NCBI GenBank assembly: GCA_947625435.1
Contig: CANQOI010000024.1
Coordinates: 1 to 34,099, forward strand
Source of the DNA: an uncultured Clostridia bacterium
GTDB lineage: Bacteria > Bacillota > Clostridia > UBA1212 > UBA1255
Direction of reading: 5' to 3'
Length of the DNA: 34,099 bases
Part shown: positions 15,972 to 25,408 of the stretch, piece by piece
Numbering within the stretch: position 1 is the stretch's first letter
Layout of the letters: each line of letters opens with the position of its first letter
Notes under the pieces: generated by a model
Databases searched by the model: none
What the model was told of the DNA's origin: nothing
What the model saw: the letters and a program-made list of their open reading frames with translations, nothing else
Program-made: the position numbers and the translations under genes

Positions 15972-16748
15972 TCACAGTCTTATGCGAACAATATTCTCGG
16001 CTCTGCCGGTCTGTGTGTCTGCGGTTATGAGCACCGCGTTCAGCGATCCCGCCCCGTCCGCAGGGCTGAATCTCTCCGGCACGCAGCGCACGAATTTATT
16101 TATCACCGCGCCCTTATCCATGCCTATAACGCTGTCCTCGGGACCCGTCATGCCCACATCCGTTATAAATGCGGTACCTCCCGGTAATATCTTCTCGTCG
16201 GCGGTCTGCACATGCGTATGCGTGCCCACTACCGCCGTTACGAGTCCGTCGAGGTAAAATGCCATCGCCGCTTTCTCCGCGCTGGCTTCGGCGTGAAAAT
16301 CCACTATTATGACCGATGTGCGCTCTCTGAGACGCGAAACGGCCTCATATGCCGCTTCAAACGGGTTATCGCACGGATCCATATAGACGCGTCCCTGCAC
16401 ATTCACGACGCCTACCGGGTATTGGCCGCATTCAAGTAAGATATCTCCCCTGCCGGGAAGGGAGGAGGCAAAATTTGCCGGGCGCACTATGCGGTAATCG
16501 TCTATATACCGATATATCTCATTGTTGTTCCACGTGTGATTGCCCATTGTGATACAGTCGGCTCCGGCAAGATATATCTCGTCGGCGGATCTCATGGACA
16601 GGCCTCTGCCGTGCGAAGCGTTTTCACCGTTCACGATACATATGTCCACTCCGTACGCGCACTTTATCTCCGGAAGCATCTTGGCTAAAACAGCCCTTCC
16701 GCTGCTTCCGAAGACATCACCTACAAACAAAATGTTCAAGCTGCTCAA
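15972..16748 (-). CDS. ymdB: YmdB-type metallophosphoesterase (2',3'-cyclic nucleotide phosphodiesterase)
   Basis: 258 residues of the TIGR00282/YmdB calcineurin-like family. In Bacillus it hydrolyses cyclic nucleotides and influences biofilm gene expression; it commonly pairs with RNase Y. Metal-binding motifs are GDVFGSSGR (10-18, Asp11), NGENASHG (40-47), GNHTWNN (69-75), DFHAEAS and GTHTHVQT (about 175-182). DVGMTGPEDSVIGMD near the C-terminus is also diagnostic. The start appears to be TTG at 16748; TAGG of its weak ribosome-binding site overlaps the TAG stop of rny, eight bases upstream. It shares the rny transcript. Confidence 0.95.
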   Translation of the reverse strand: MSSLNILFVGDVFGSSGRAVLAKMLPEIKCAYGVDICIVNGENASHGRGLSMRSADEIYLAGADCITMGNHTWNNNEIYRYIDDYRIVRPANFASSLPGRGDILLECGQYPVGVVNVQGRVYMDPCDNPFEAAYEAVSRLRERTSVIIVDFHAEASAEKAAMAFYLDGLVTAVVGTHTHVQTADEKILPGGTAFITDVGMTGPEDSVIGMDKGAVINKFVRCVPERFSPADGAGSLNAVLITADTQTGRAENIVRIRL

Positions 16749-16756
16749 TTACAGAC

Positions 16757-18355
16757 CTACTTTGCATAATCAACGGTACGCGTCTCACGTATCATCGTTA
16801 CCTTTATCTGACCGGGATATTCCATCTCATCCTCTATCTTCTTAACGATCTCGCGTGCTTTGAGTACCATTTCGTCATCAGATATGTTCTCGGGCTTGAC
16901 CATGATCCTTACCTCACGGCCGGCCTGTATGGCATACGTCTTCTCCACGCCTTCAAATGAGTTGGCGATCTCCTCAAGCTTCTCAAGTCTTTTGATGTAC
17001 GATTCAAGTGTTTCTCTTCTGGCTCCGGGACGTGCCGCCGATATCGAATCCGCTGCCTGTACGAGCACCGCTATTATAGATTCGGGCTCCACATCTCCGT
17101 GATGCGCCATTATCGCATTGATCACCGCAGGCGATTCCTTGTACTTTCTGGCAATGTCGGCGCCTATCTCTATATGAGAGCCCTCCATCTCGAAATCGAC
17201 AGCCTTACCTATGTCGTGTATAAGACCCGCTCTCTTTGCAAGAGCAACGTCAACTCCGAGCTCCGACGCCATTATTCCCGCCAGTCTCGAAACCTCTATG
17301 GAATGTATAAGGACGCTCTGTCCGTAACTTGTTCTGTATTTAAGTCTTCCGAGCAGACGCACGATCTCGGGATGCAGCCCGTACACGCCTGTCTCGTATG
17401 TCGCATTCTCGCCCTCCTGCTTGATAACATGCTCGACTTCTTTTTTGGCTTTCTCAACCATTTCTTCTATTCTCGCAGGATGTATCCTTCCGTCGATTAT
17501 GAGCTTCTCGAGCGCAATCCTCGCGACCTCGCGTCTTATGGGATCATAACCTGAAAGTATCACGGATTCGGGCGTATCATCTATTATGAGGTCAATTCCC
17601 GTAAGTGTTTCCAGTGTACGTATATTGCGACCCTCGCGTCCTATTATCCTGCCCTTCATATCGTCATTGGGAAGAGCAACCACCGATATCGTAGCTTCCG
17701 AAACATAATCGGCGGCACATTTCTGTATTGCCGAGGCGATTATCTCCCGTGCTTTGTCTCTTGCCTCATCACGGAGCTTAGTCTCATATTCCTTTATGAG
17801 CATTACGTTCTCGTGCTGCAGGTCATTTTCTATGTTCGCAAGGAGCTGCGTCTTTGCCTCTTCTTTTGTCATGGCGGCTATTCTTTCGAGCTCCGCGGTC
17901 TGCTTCTCGAGTGTCTCTCTCACAGTTTCCTCACATCTGACGACTTCGGCCATCCTGGCATCCATCTGATGTTCCTTCTGTTCAAGAAGCTCCTGCTTCT
18001 TGTCGAGACTGTCCTCTTTCTGAATCAATCTTCTTTCATTGCGCTGTATCTCATTGCGCCTGTCCTTAATTTCACGCTCCAGTTCAATTCTGCTCTTGTG
18101 TATCTCTTCTTTAGCCTGAAGCAGGCATTCACGTTTCTTGCCTTCGCCTTCCTTAACGGCTTCGCTAACGATCCTCTTGCCTTCAGCCTCCGCACTTCCG
18201 AATATTGCTTCTGCCTCTGTTTTTCTTGTATCATAACCCTTCTTGAAGGATCTCCTGCCTGAAAAATACCAGCAGAGGCCACAACCAACTGCAGCCAATA
18301 AAATTAAGGGGATCATAATCAAAAATAATTGTCCGAAAGTAATTATAATGAACAC
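16757..18355 (-). CDS. rny: Ribonuclease Y
   Basis: Membrane-anchored endoribonuclease that starts mRNA decay. The 532 residues have the standard order: N-terminal membrane helix (about 7-30), long charged coiled coil (about 35-200), KH RNA-binding domain ([12 protein letters not shown], about 232-243), and HD catalytic domain ([10 protein letters not shown], then IHDIGK about 377-382, and AHHGD). The assumed start is GTG at 18355; AGGGG sits only two bases upstream, closer than usual. An ATG 13 codons later has no ribosome-binding site, so the start is slightly uncertain. It is transcribed with ymdB from the strong promoter at 18438-18466. Confidence 0.97.
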   Translation of the reverse strand: MFIIITFGQLFLIMIPLILLAAVGCGLCWYFSGRRSFKKGYDTRKTEAEAIFGSAEAEGKRIVSEAVKEGEGKKRECLLQAKEEIHKSRIELEREIKDRRNEIQRNERRLIQKEDSLDKKQELLEQKEHQMDARMAEVVRCEETVRETLEKQTAELERIAAMTKEEAKTQLLANIENDLQHENVMLIKEYETKLRDEARDKAREIIASAIQKCAADYVSEATISVVALPNDDMKGRIIGREGRNIRTLETLTGIDLIIDDTPESVILSGYDPIRREVARIALEKLIIDGRIHPARIEEMVEKAKKEVEHVIKQEGENATYETGVYGLHPEIVRLLGRLKYRTSYGQSVLIHSIEVSRLAGIMASELGVDVALAKRAGLIHDIGKAVDFEMEGSHIEIGADIARKYKESPAVINAIMAHHGDVEPESIIAVLVQAADSISAARPGARRETLESYIKRLEKLEEIANSFEGVEKTYAIQAGREVRIMVKPENISDDEMVLKAREIVKKIEDEMEYPGQIKVTMIRETRTVDYAK

Positions 18356-18437
18356 TTCCCCTCATATAATGAATTTAGTTATCAAAGTACGACATTTATA
18401 ATATAAATCAAATGCGTAAACTCCAAATACAGGGTAC

Positions 18438-18466
18438 ATTATACAATGCAGCGCCACTACGGTCAA
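18438..18466 (-). promoter_or_regulatory. Near-consensus promoter of rny-ymdB
   Basis: On the minus strand there is TTGACC (18466-18461), exactly 17 bases, then perfect TATAAT (18443-18438). Transcription should start near 18431, leaving an AU-rich leader of about 75 bases before the rny start. Confidence 0.85.
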
Positions 18467-18490
18467 GTTTTTTTTGCCCACAGGCCGGGA

Positions 18491-20980
18491 TCACGCGTTT
18501 TCGAGCTCCTCAGGCATAGATGTGATGAGCACGTGCCTCGGGTTATTACCGTCGCGCGCGCTTATATAGCCCTTCTCCTCCATCTGGTCTATGATCCTCG
18601 AAGCGCGGCTGTAGCCGAGCCCCAGCTTTCTCTGAAGATAAGAAGCGGATATCTGTTTCAGCTCGATCGCAATGCGCACGGCGTCCGCGAAAAGCTCATC
18701 GACACTGTCGTCCGCGTCAAAGCCTCCCTGAGATGCTCCGCCGCGTTTACCCTTTTCGGGCAGTCTGGCATTTTCGATCTCCTCATGAACCTGACGGTCA
18801 TACGCCGCGCCGCCGTATGTCGTCTGAAGATATTTTACCACGTTCTCTATTTCTTCATCGGATATGAACCCGCCCTGCACGCGCATTGATTTCATGCTGC
18901 CGACGGGATAGAAGAGCATGTCCCCGCGCCCCAACAGTTTTTCGGCTCCGGCGTAATCGAGTATCGTCCTTGAATCGACATTAGACGCCACCTTAAATGC
19001 GACGCGCGACGGTATATTCGATTTGATGAGCCCCGTTATGACGTCCACGGACGGGCGCTGAGTGGCTACAACGAGATGTATTCCCGCGGCCCTTGCCTTC
19101 TGCGCTATGCGGTTTATGGCCTCCTCCACGGAATCGCGGGCCACCATCATAAGATCCGCAAGCTCGTCTATCACGACGAGGATGCGCGGCATTTTATCCA
19201 GGCCTGATTCATATGCGTAATTATTGTACGAATTTATATCGCGTATGCCGTAATTTGCAAACACCTTGTACCTGTTCTCCATTTCCTGTACTGCCCACGA
19301 AAGCGCCGCGGCGGCCTTTTTGGGTTCCGTGACCACGGGTATAAGGAGATGGGGGATGCCGTTGTATACGCCGAGCTCGACTACCTTGGGGTCTATCATT
19401 ATCATGCGCACGTCGTCCGGCGAAGCCTTGTAGAGTATGCTCGTTATCATGCAGTTTATACAAACACTCTTACCCGAGCCCGTAGCTCCGGCTATGAGCA
19501 GGTGCGGCATCTTGGCGATGTCGGCTATTATGGGTTCTCCCGATATGTCCTCACCGAGGCAGAATGCAAGGCAGGATCTGTTGTTCATGAAAGCGTCCGT
19601 TTCAACGATATCGCGAAGATACACGGTCTGCCTGTCTTCATTCGGTATCTCGATCCCTATGGCCGCCTTGCCCGGTATCGGGGCTTCTATCCTTATCCCC
19701 GGCGCCGCCAGATTGAGCGCTATATCGTCGGAAAGGCTCTTTATCCTGCTTACCTTGACGCCCGTATGAGGCTGAAGCTCATATCTCGTTACGGCAGACC
19801 CTCTTGAAATGTGTATGACTTTTGCCTCTATGCCGAAGCTTCTGAGCACGTCTTCAAGCTTGCGCGCGATCTTGGCAGCCTGTTTTTTATACTCATCGTG
19901 CATATCGTCCTGTTCCGTATTGCATTCGAGCAGCGTAAAAGGAGGCGCGCTGTATTCGGTGCCGAACTTACTCGTCGTAACTTTAAAAGGCGCTCCGTCC
20001 TGCGCTTTTTCTTCGTTCCCGCTGTCGTCGTACGCGCCGCCGTCCGCGGTCTCATTTTCGCCGCCGTCCGGAATATGTGTGCTGACAGGCCGTACCGGCG
20101 GGGCATCCGCGGGGTCGGCGGCGGCTCCGGAGGTACGTCTTTTTTTATTTGCGGACGTTTCAAATTCAAAATCCATATCCATGTAGGGGCCGTCCTCCCC
20201 CTCCATGTCGGCAAAGCTCATGTCTATCTCCGATTCGGTGTCCTTCCCCGTATCGTCGTCGAATCCGGAGCGGCGGAGCTTCTCCTGTTCACCGCGGGGC
20301 CCGCTCTTTTTTCCTTCGCTGTGAGAGTCGTTAAAACGTTTGCGCACGCCTTTAAACCAGTTTCCGGCCGTACGGACCCTACCCGCAGACCTTTTAACGA
20401 AATTTATAAATGAAAACGAGAACAGTACTATGGCGTCAATGAGTATGAGAGGTATGAGTATCACGAGAGCGCCCGCCTTTTCGAAAAATCTCTGTAAAAG
20501 GCAGCTGAGTCCGCCGCCTATTATGCCGCCGAGATGAGACGACCACAGCGCCGAAACGGTGGCCGTGAATGAAAGTGCCTCGTAATCCTCCCTGTAGTCG
20601 GTGGCGACCGTATTTATAAGAGCGGACAGGAACAGAACGAAGGCCGCGTACAGCAGTATCGTCTTTATATCAAAAATGAGCTTCTCAGTACCCCTCAGCA
20701 GGGTCCAGGCAACTACGAATACAGTTATGATTATTATGACAGTTGAAGCCGTACCGAAGAAACCGAGCAGTATGTTCACCAAGAAATCCCCGACGATCCC
20801 GGCCTTGCCTATGAAAGCCACGAACATGAATATGCCCGCGGCTATGAGCACTATCGCCGCGATCTCTTTTCTCTTGCTGTCGTCCTTGACTCTTACGCCC
20901 GTTTTATTTGTCTTGTCATTTTTTGACGCGGCATTTCTGCTCTTGCCGCTGCCGTTTATCTTTCGTTGACCGTTACTCAA
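18491..20980 (-). CDS. ftsK: DNA translocase FtsK/SpoIIIE
   Basis: Hexameric motor that pumps chromosomal DNA through the division or sporulation septum. The 829 residues start with a basic head, then about four to five membrane helices (about 40-60, 68-95, 105-125, 150-165, 170-195). A charged linker (about 200-370) leads to the alpha/beta motor with Walker A GATGSGKS (about 497-504), Walker B RILVVIDELADLM and VATQRPSVDVITG. A winged-helix gamma domain ends it (SASYLQRKLGLGYSRASRII). The start is TTG at 20980, nine bases after AGGAGG. Sequence alone does not separate the division (FtsK/SftA) and sporulation (SpoIIIE) roles; the membrane helices favour a SpoIIIE-like anchored form. Confidence 0.96.
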   Translation of the reverse strand: MSNGQRKINGSGKSRNAASKNDKTNKTGVRVKDDSKRKEIAAIVLIAAGIFMFVAFIGKAGIVGDFLVNILLGFFGTASTVIIIITVFVVAWTLLRGTEKLIFDIKTILLYAAFVLFLSALINTVATDYREDYEALSFTATVSALWSSHLGGIIGGGLSCLLQRFFEKAGALVILIPLILIDAIVLFSFSFINFVKRSAGRVRTAGNWFKGVRKRFNDSHSEGKKSGPRGEQEKLRRSGFDDDTGKDTESEIDMSFADMEGEDGPYMDMDFEFETSANKKRRTSGAAADPADAPPVRPVSTHIPDGGENETADGGAYDDSGNEEKAQDGAPFKVTTSKFGTEYSAPPFTLLECNTEQDDMHDEYKKQAAKIARKLEDVLRSFGIEAKVIHISRGSAVTRYELQPHTGVKVSRIKSLSDDIALNLAAPGIRIEAPIPGKAAIGIEIPNEDRQTVYLRDIVETDAFMNNRSCLAFCLGEDISGEPIIADIAKMPHLLIAGATGSGKSVCINCMITSILYKASPDDVRMIMIDPKVVELGVYNGIPHLLIPVVTEPKKAAAALSWAVQEMENRYKVFANYGIRDINSYNNYAYESGLDKMPRILVVIDELADLMMVARDSVEEAINRIAQKARAAGIHLVVATQRPSVDVITGLIKSNIPSRVAFKVASNVDSRTILDYAGAEKLLGRGDMLFYPVGSMKSMRVQGGFISDEEIENVVKYLQTTYGGAAYDRQVHEEIENARLPEKGKRGGASQGGFDADDSVDELFADAVRIAIELKQISASYLQRKLGLGYSRASRIIDQMEEKGYISARDGNNPRHVLITSMPEELENA

Positions 20981-21013
20981 TTCACGTTATCCTCCTATAC
21001 AGCTGTTACGGGC

Positions 21014-21042
21014 ATTATACTACACTTCAAAAAGCCGCGCAA
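21014..21042 (-). promoter_or_regulatory. Promoter for ftsK
   Basis: On the minus strand there is TTGCGC (21042-21037), a 17-base spacer and perfect TATAAT (21019-21014), giving a leader of about 25 bases with AGGAGG. The -35 box lies in a GC-rich stretch with several CGCG elements followed by TTTTT (about 21029-21080), which may also act as an imperfect terminator for recG. Confidence 0.7.
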
Positions 21043-21081
21043 GAATCGCGCACTGCGCCCGCGCACCGCAGAGCGCCGGCG

Positions 21082-23121
21082 TCACAGGGGTATCCTCCCG
21101 GGGTAAAGTCTTTTTATGTAATTTATATAATCCTCATATTCCGACATATGCCCGAGCACGTATCCGGCGGCCTGCGTGCTCATCGCGAGTATATCCGCGT
21201 CCTCGTACAGGTTGGCTATCTTGAGAGGCGGCAGCCCGTGCTGCTCGACGCCGAAGAAATCGCCGGGGCCGCGCAGCTCAAGATCCTTCTCGGAGAGCGT
21301 AAAGCCGTCAGACACGCTCTCCATTATCTTCATCCTCTCCGTGATCTTTCCGGAAAAAAGCACGCAGTACGATCTGTATGGTCCTCTGCCCACTCTGCCT
21401 CTTAACTGATGCAGCTGCGCGAGCCCGAACCTCTCCGCGTTCTCTATGACCATCAGAGACGCATTCGGCACGTCTACTCCCACCTCCACTACGGTAGTGG
21501 CAAAAAGTATCTTGATACGGTTTTCCTTAAAGTCCCTCATGACGGCGTCCTTTTCACCGGACGACATTTTACCGTGTATGAGGCCGCAGGGCACTCCCCG
21601 GAAAACGGTCTTTGAAAGCTCCGCGAAGCTCTCCTCCGCCGATCTCAATGAAGGGTCGTCGCCGCTCTCTATGAGCGGATATACCATGTACACCTGTCTT
21701 CCCTCCGAAGTAAGACGGAGTATCATGTCGTATATGCGTTCGTGCATGGAATCTTCAAGCGCGTACGTTCTGACGGGCTGCCTGCCGCGGGGGAGCGTTT
21801 TAAGTACCGATATGTCCATGTCGCCGTAAAGTATGAGAGCCAGCGTTCTGGGTATGGGCGTCGCCGTCATTACGAGCACATCGGGTGTGTTCCCCTGTTC
21901 CGCGAGCATGGCGCGCTGTTTTACGCCGAAGCGGTGCTGTTCGTCTGTCACGGCGAGGCCGAGTTTTTTATATCTGACCGACGGCTGTATGAGGGCGTGC
22001 GTCCCTATTATGCACTGCGCCTCTCCGCTCTCGGCAAGTGAAAGAGCCTCGCGTTTTTCCTTCGCTCCGAGGGATCCCGTGATCAGTATCACGCGCACGC
22101 CGCAGGGAGCGAGCATATTCCTTATATTCTCGTAGTGCTGTTCGGCGAGTATTTCGGTGGGCGCCATATAGACCGCCTGACAGCCGCATTTTACGGCCTT
22201 GAGCATGGCGAGCACGGCGAGCACCGTTTTACCCGAGCCCACATCGCCCAGCACGAGCCTGTTCATGGCGGCGGGGGACTCCATGTTTGCGGATATCTCG
22301 CTCCACACACTCTTCTGTCCCTCCGAAAGCTCAAACGGGAGCGTTCTTATGAGCTCATCCGCGGCTCTCCTCCCTTCCGGGCTGTCAAACCTGATGCCGC
22401 CGCATGAATTTTCCGACGCTCTCTTGGCGAGCAGCAGCATGAGCTGCATGGTGAAGAGCTCTTCAAATTTAAAACGTCTCCTGCTGATACCGGCGGCTGC
22501 GGCCGATTCGGGAAAATGTACGTTCCTCACTGCGTACGCCCTCCCCGGAAGCCCGTATTTCCGTAAAATGCTTTTGGGCACCGTTTCATACGACGGCGGC
22601 GCGGCGCGGAGAGCTTCTGCGGCTATCCTGCGCATCATATTCTGCGTGAGTCCCTTTGTCAGAGGATATACCGGCTGTACCGAGAAGAAGTCCGCGTCCC
22701 ATTTTCCGTCATAATGTGATATCGCGGGGTTTATTATGTGCTTCCCGTAGCCGTCCTCCGTTATCTTACCGTAAAATGCGTACAGCTCTCCCGTGCGGAG
22801 AGGCTGCGCCTGATATCTTCCCGTGAAAATGCTCACGCTCATGCTGCCCGTTTCGTCGTATATGTTCACGTTCGTTACGGTCACTCCCGCGTTTATGCGT
22901 TTTGATGCCGATGATCTCACATATGCGCACACAGATGCCTGTTCTCCCGCGCGGAGCTCGCATATTTTACGCACGGCGCTCCTGTCCTCGTATGAAACGG
23001 GATAAAGCGTGTATATGTCTTCCACATTGATCACGCCGAGCTTTGCGAGCTGCCCGGCTCTCGCGTTCTTGACACCTTTTAATATTGTTACCGGAGCCGG
23101 CAAATCGATCACTTCCCCCAT
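21082..23121 (-). CDS. recG: ATP-dependent DNA helicase RecG
   Basis: Branch-migrating helicase that remodels stalled forks and Holliday junctions. 679 residues, normal for RecG. Order: N-terminal wedge/OB domain (about 50-160, with YPVSYEDR and YAFYGKI), helicase with Walker A GDVGSGKT (about 291-298), MAPTEILAEQH, DEQHRFG (about 391), MTATPIPRT, motif V/VI ATTVVEVGVDVPNA and QLRGRVGR, and the C-terminal LELRGPGDFFGVEQHG. The frame stays open far upstream but would overlap rsmD antisense, so ATG at 23121 is used. It has no good ribosome-binding site, with a leader of only about 20 bases. It is divergent from rsmD. Confidence 0.96.
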   Translation of the reverse strand: MGEVIDLPAPVTILKGVKNARAGQLAKLGVINVEDIYTLYPVSYEDRSAVRKICELRAGEQASVCAYVRSSASKRINAGVTVTNVNIYDETGSMSVSIFTGRYQAQPLRTGELYAFYGKITEDGYGKHIINPAISHYDGKWDADFFSVQPVYPLTKGLTQNMMRRIAAEALRAAPPSYETVPKSILRKYGLPGRAYAVRNVHFPESAAAAGISRRRFKFEELFTMQLMLLLAKRASENSCGGIRFDSPEGRRAADELIRTLPFELSEGQKSVWSEISANMESPAAMNRLVLGDVGSGKTVLAVLAMLKAVKCGCQAVYMAPTEILAEQHYENIRNMLAPCGVRVILITGSLGAKEKREALSLAESGEAQCIIGTHALIQPSVRYKKLGLAVTDEQHRFGVKQRAMLAEQGNTPDVLVMTATPIPRTLALILYGDMDISVLKTLPRGRQPVRTYALEDSMHERIYDMILRLTSEGRQVYMVYPLIESGDDPSLRSAEESFAELSKTVFRGVPCGLIHGKMSSGEKDAVMRDFKENRIKILFATTVVEVGVDVPNASLMVIENAERFGLAQLHQLRGRVGRGPYRSYCVLFSGKITERMKIMESVSDGFTLSEKDLELRGPGDFFGVEQHGLPPLKIANLYEDADILAMSTQAAGYVLGHMSEYEDYINYIKRLYPGRIPL

Positions 23122-23148
23122 AAATACGTCACGGCGCGCTTTTCTGAT

Positions 23149-23177
23149 ATTATAACGGTTTGCGGCGGCGTTGACAA
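23149..23177 (-). promoter_or_regulatory. Promoter for recG
   Basis: On the minus strand there is TTGTCA (23177-23172), 17 bases, then perfect TATAAT (23154-23149). Its -35 shares five base pairs with the -35 of the plus-strand rsmD promoter, so the two lie back to back. Confidence 0.75.
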
Positions 23178-23199
23178 ATATTTTACCCGGACTTATACT
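23171..23199 (+). promoter_or_regulatory. Promoter for rsmD-coaD
   Basis: Perfect TTGACA (23171-23176), 17 bases, TATACT (23194-23199). The predicted start near 23206 leaves only about 15 bases of leader, just enough for the GAGGTG ribosome-binding site of rsmD. Confidence 0.75.
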
Positions 23200-23220
23200 G
23201 AAACGGGAAGAGGTGCTGCA

Positions 23221-23778
23221 ATGGTAAGGGTTATTTCCGGCACGGCCGGCGGTCTTAAGCTTCAGACTCCGGACGAGGATATCACAAGGCCTACGCTTGA
23301 CAGAGTAAAGGAAGCTATGTTCAGCATTGTGCAGAACGATATATACGGTTCGAGCGTTCTCGATCTGTTCGCGGGGAGCGGCGCTCTCGGTATAGAGGCG
23401 CTCAGCAGAGGGGCGGACAGGTGCGTTTTCAATGACAGGAGCAGGAAATGCGCCGACATCATAAGGGGCAATCTCGCTCACACGCGGCTTGACAGTCGCG
23501 CGGAGATCCTCGTTTCGGATCATACCGAGGCGCTGTCTGTATGCAGGTCGCGTGAAATGTCTTTCGGGCTCGTGCTGCTGGATCCCCCGTACGGCAAGGG
23601 CTTTGAGACGGATGCACTTATGCTCATAAGCCGTTTCGGCCTCGCGCTGCCCCGCTGCGTGGCGGCGGTGGAGCACAGCGCTCTTGACACTCTCCCGGAC
23701 ACGGTCGGCACTTTCGGCCGCGTTAAAACGAAGAAATACGGTACCGTATGTGTTTCCGTATATGAAAATGAGGTGTGA
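23221..23778 (+). CDS. rsmD: 16S rRNA (guanine966-N2)-methyltransferase
   Basis: Methylates G966 of 16S rRNA using S-adenosylmethionine. 185 residues, a normal size. The start [11 protein letters not shown] and [15 protein letters not shown] are RsmD hallmarks. The SAM-binding motif is [19 protein letters not shown] (48-66), and the catalytic DPPY is at 121-124. AGAGGTG precedes the ATG. coaD starts four bases beyond its stop, the common rsmD-coaD pairing in bacteria. Confidence 0.96.
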   Translation: MVRVISGTAGGLKLQTPDEDITRPTLDRVKEAMFSIVQNDIYGSSVLDLFAGSGALGIEALSRGADRCVFNDRSRKCADIIRGNLAHTRLDSRAEILVSDHTEALSVCRSREMSFGLVLLDPPYGKGFETDALMLISRFGLALPRCVAAVEHSALDTLPDTVGTFGRVKTKKYGTVCVSVYENEV

Positions 23779-23782
23779 TTTT

Positions 23783-24271
23783 ATGGAAAATTCTATCAAG
23801 ATCGCGGTATATCCCGGAAGCTTTGATCCGCTCACGAACGGTCATCTGGATATCATAAGGAGGGCGTCCGCGCTTTTCGATTATCTCATTGTGGGCGTCC
23901 TGAACAACAGCGCGAAGAACCCGCTTTTTACCAAGGAAGAGCGTGTTTCCATGATAAAGAAGTGTACGGACGATATAAAGAATATCGATGTTAAAATGTT
24001 CAACGGTCTTCTTGTGGATTTTGTCAAGGAAAACAATGCTTCCGCCATTGTGAAGGGGCTGCGCGCCGTTTCGGACTATGAATATGAGCTTCAGATGGCG
24101 GCTCTCAACAAGCACATTGACAGGAATGTGGAGACCGTTTTCTTTATGGCGGACATTCAGCACTCGTTCCTGAGCTCGAGCATTGTAAAGGAGCTCGCGC
24201 GCAATCACGGCAACATACGCGGGCTCGTTCCCGATAAAATAATTGATGACATTATGGAGAAAATGTATTAA
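23783..24271 (+). CDS. coaD: Phosphopantetheine adenylyltransferase
   Basis: Transfers AMP from ATP to 4'-phosphopantetheine, the penultimate step of coenzyme A synthesis. 162 residues, as expected. Nucleotidyltransferase motif [16 protein letters not shown] (10-25) with the TNGH form of T/Hx[18 protein letters not shown], and the second motif [11 protein letters not shown] are clear. The start at 23783 has AGGTG about eight bases upstream, inside the end of rsmD; the longer frame would overlap rsmD extensively. Co-transcribed with rsmD. Confidence 0.96.
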   Translation: MENSIKIAVYPGSFDPLTNGHLDIIRRASALFDYLIVGVLNNSAKNPLFTKEERVSMIKKCTDDIKNIDVKMFNGLLVDFVKENNASAIVKGLRAVSDYEYELQMAALNKHIDRNVETVFFMADIQHSFLSSSIVKELARNHGNIRGLVPDKIIDDIMEKMY

Positions 24272-24317
24272 AATATGCCGTAAGTACATAATCACGATAT
24301 GAAGGAGAAAGGGCATT

Positions 24318-24857
24318 ATGGATCTTCACTGTATTGAGATGTTGGAGGAACTGGAAAAACTTATATCCGGCGGAAAGAAGTCTCTCATGAGCGGCCGTGT
24401 TTCCGTTGATAAGGACGAGCTTCTTACCGTTATCGATGAGCTTAAAGGCATACTGCCCGACGAGCTCCTTCAGGCGGATAATTTTTACAAAGAGAGCCGC
24501 GACATACGCGAGAATGCAGAAAGGGACGCCGATGAGATCATCGATCAGGCCAATCGGGAGGCAAACGATATAATCGACAAGGCTCAGAGCGATGCCGAGG
24601 CAATAATCGCCGATGCCAACAATGAGGCCGATGCGATCATACGTGATGCGAATGAGCAGCAGGCGAGTCTTGTGGCCGAGCACCGCATTACTCAGCTTGC
24701 CACGGACCGCGGCAATGAGATAGTAAATCAGGCAAATGAAAGGGCGGCGGAGATCAGGCGCGCCACTAAGTCATACCTTAATGACAAGCTCGATTTCGTG
24801 GCCGACGCTCTGATCAAGACGTACGACGAGATACAGAAAAACAAGGGCACACTGTGA
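24318..24857 (+). CDS. Hendecad-repeat coiled-coil protein behind coaD
   Basis: 179 residues with no membrane segment or signal. The N-terminal 65 residues are mixed helical. From residue 70 there are tandem 11-residue units: DADEIIDQANR (70-80), EANDIIDKAQS (81-91), DAEAIIADANN (92-102), EADAIIRDANE (103-113), then weaker copies to about 150. This hendecad pattern makes a right-handed coiled coil, like stalk subunits of rotary ATPases, and similar proteins are often labelled subunit-H-like, but no ATPase genes are near. AGGAG precedes the ATG. It lies 46 bases after coaD, probably in the same transcript. Function unknown; a scaffold or DivIVA-like role is only a guess. Confidence 0.8.
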   Translation: MDLHCIEMLEELEKLISGGKKSLMSGRVSVDKDELLTVIDELKGILPDELLQADNFYKESRDIRENAERDADEIIDQANREANDIIDKAQSDAEAIIADANNEADAIIRDANEQQASLVAEHRITQLATDRGNEIVNQANERAAEIRRATKSYLNDKLDFVADALIKTYDEIQKNKGTL

Positions 24858-24927
24858 TCACCTGACCGAAAAGTCCTTTGAAAAATTTACAGCAATGCGC
24901 TAAAACTCCCTTGGAAAATTTTCAACC

Positions 24928-25399
24928 GTGATGTACAATGATCCCGACTGCAAGCAGGGTTTCAGCATATATGCTGAAACGGAAACTCCTGTTCCTGAAG
25001 CACTGCACAACCGCATGAGACAACTGCTTCTGCAATATACGGTCGTCGGAGGCATGCCGGACGCTGTGCAGACATTTGCAGATTCAAAACAGATGAATGA
25101 GGTACTGCGCATTCAGCGCGATATTGTGCGTTCCTATGAAGACGATATGGTAAAATACGCGGAGGGACAGGAAAAATCCCGTATTAAAGAATGTTTTATC
25201 TCCATTCCGAAAGGGAAAATGCACGTTGGTGGAGGTCAAGGCCTCTACCGGGAACACCAAGAGCACGAAAACGATACTCAGACACCCTGAAAAATACCAT
25301 GTGGATCAGGCGATCAAACTGGGAGATTACAATGTGGGCAGATCCGAACAGATCCTGACACTCCCGCTCTATATGGCATTCCTTCTCCGCTCCGTATGA
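24928..25399 (+). pseudogene. Remnant of AAA-family ATPase with DUF4143 domain
   Basis: The 24858-25408 interval holds pieces of one decayed gene. The first runs in one frame from 24928, with segments I associate with AAA_14/DUF4143 proteins: TPVPEALHNRM, LLQYTVVGGMPDAVQTF, IQRDIVRSYEDDM, and CFISIPK. At about 25225 the match jumps to another frame, where 25232-25399 encodes EVKASTGNTKSTKTIL, then QAIKLGDYN and TLPLYMAFLL before TGA, the family's usual end. The whole P-loop ATPase half is missing, and the middle between IPK and EVKAS is deleted. No ribosome-binding site or promoter is evident. These ATPases are commonly mobile, so this may be a scar of past insertion. The rest of the interval shows nothing else I recognise. 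Confidence 0.75.
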
Positions 25400-25408
25400 T
25401 CATGATGA

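Noticed and set aside
18464-18476. Run of eight T on the plus strand as a terminator
   Set aside because: No plus-strand gene leads into it and no stable stem precedes it; on the strand that is transcribed it reads as A residues.
23122-23835. Upstream extension of the recG frame, giving 917 residues
   Set aside because: It would run antisense through rsmD, lacks a ribosome-binding site, and the extra residues do not belong to RecG; RecG is complete from 23121.
24928-25290. 120-residue protein as an intact gene
   Set aside because: Its last 20-odd residues are out of frame with the family end, which continues in another frame at 25232, and the ATPase half is absent; it is a remnant.
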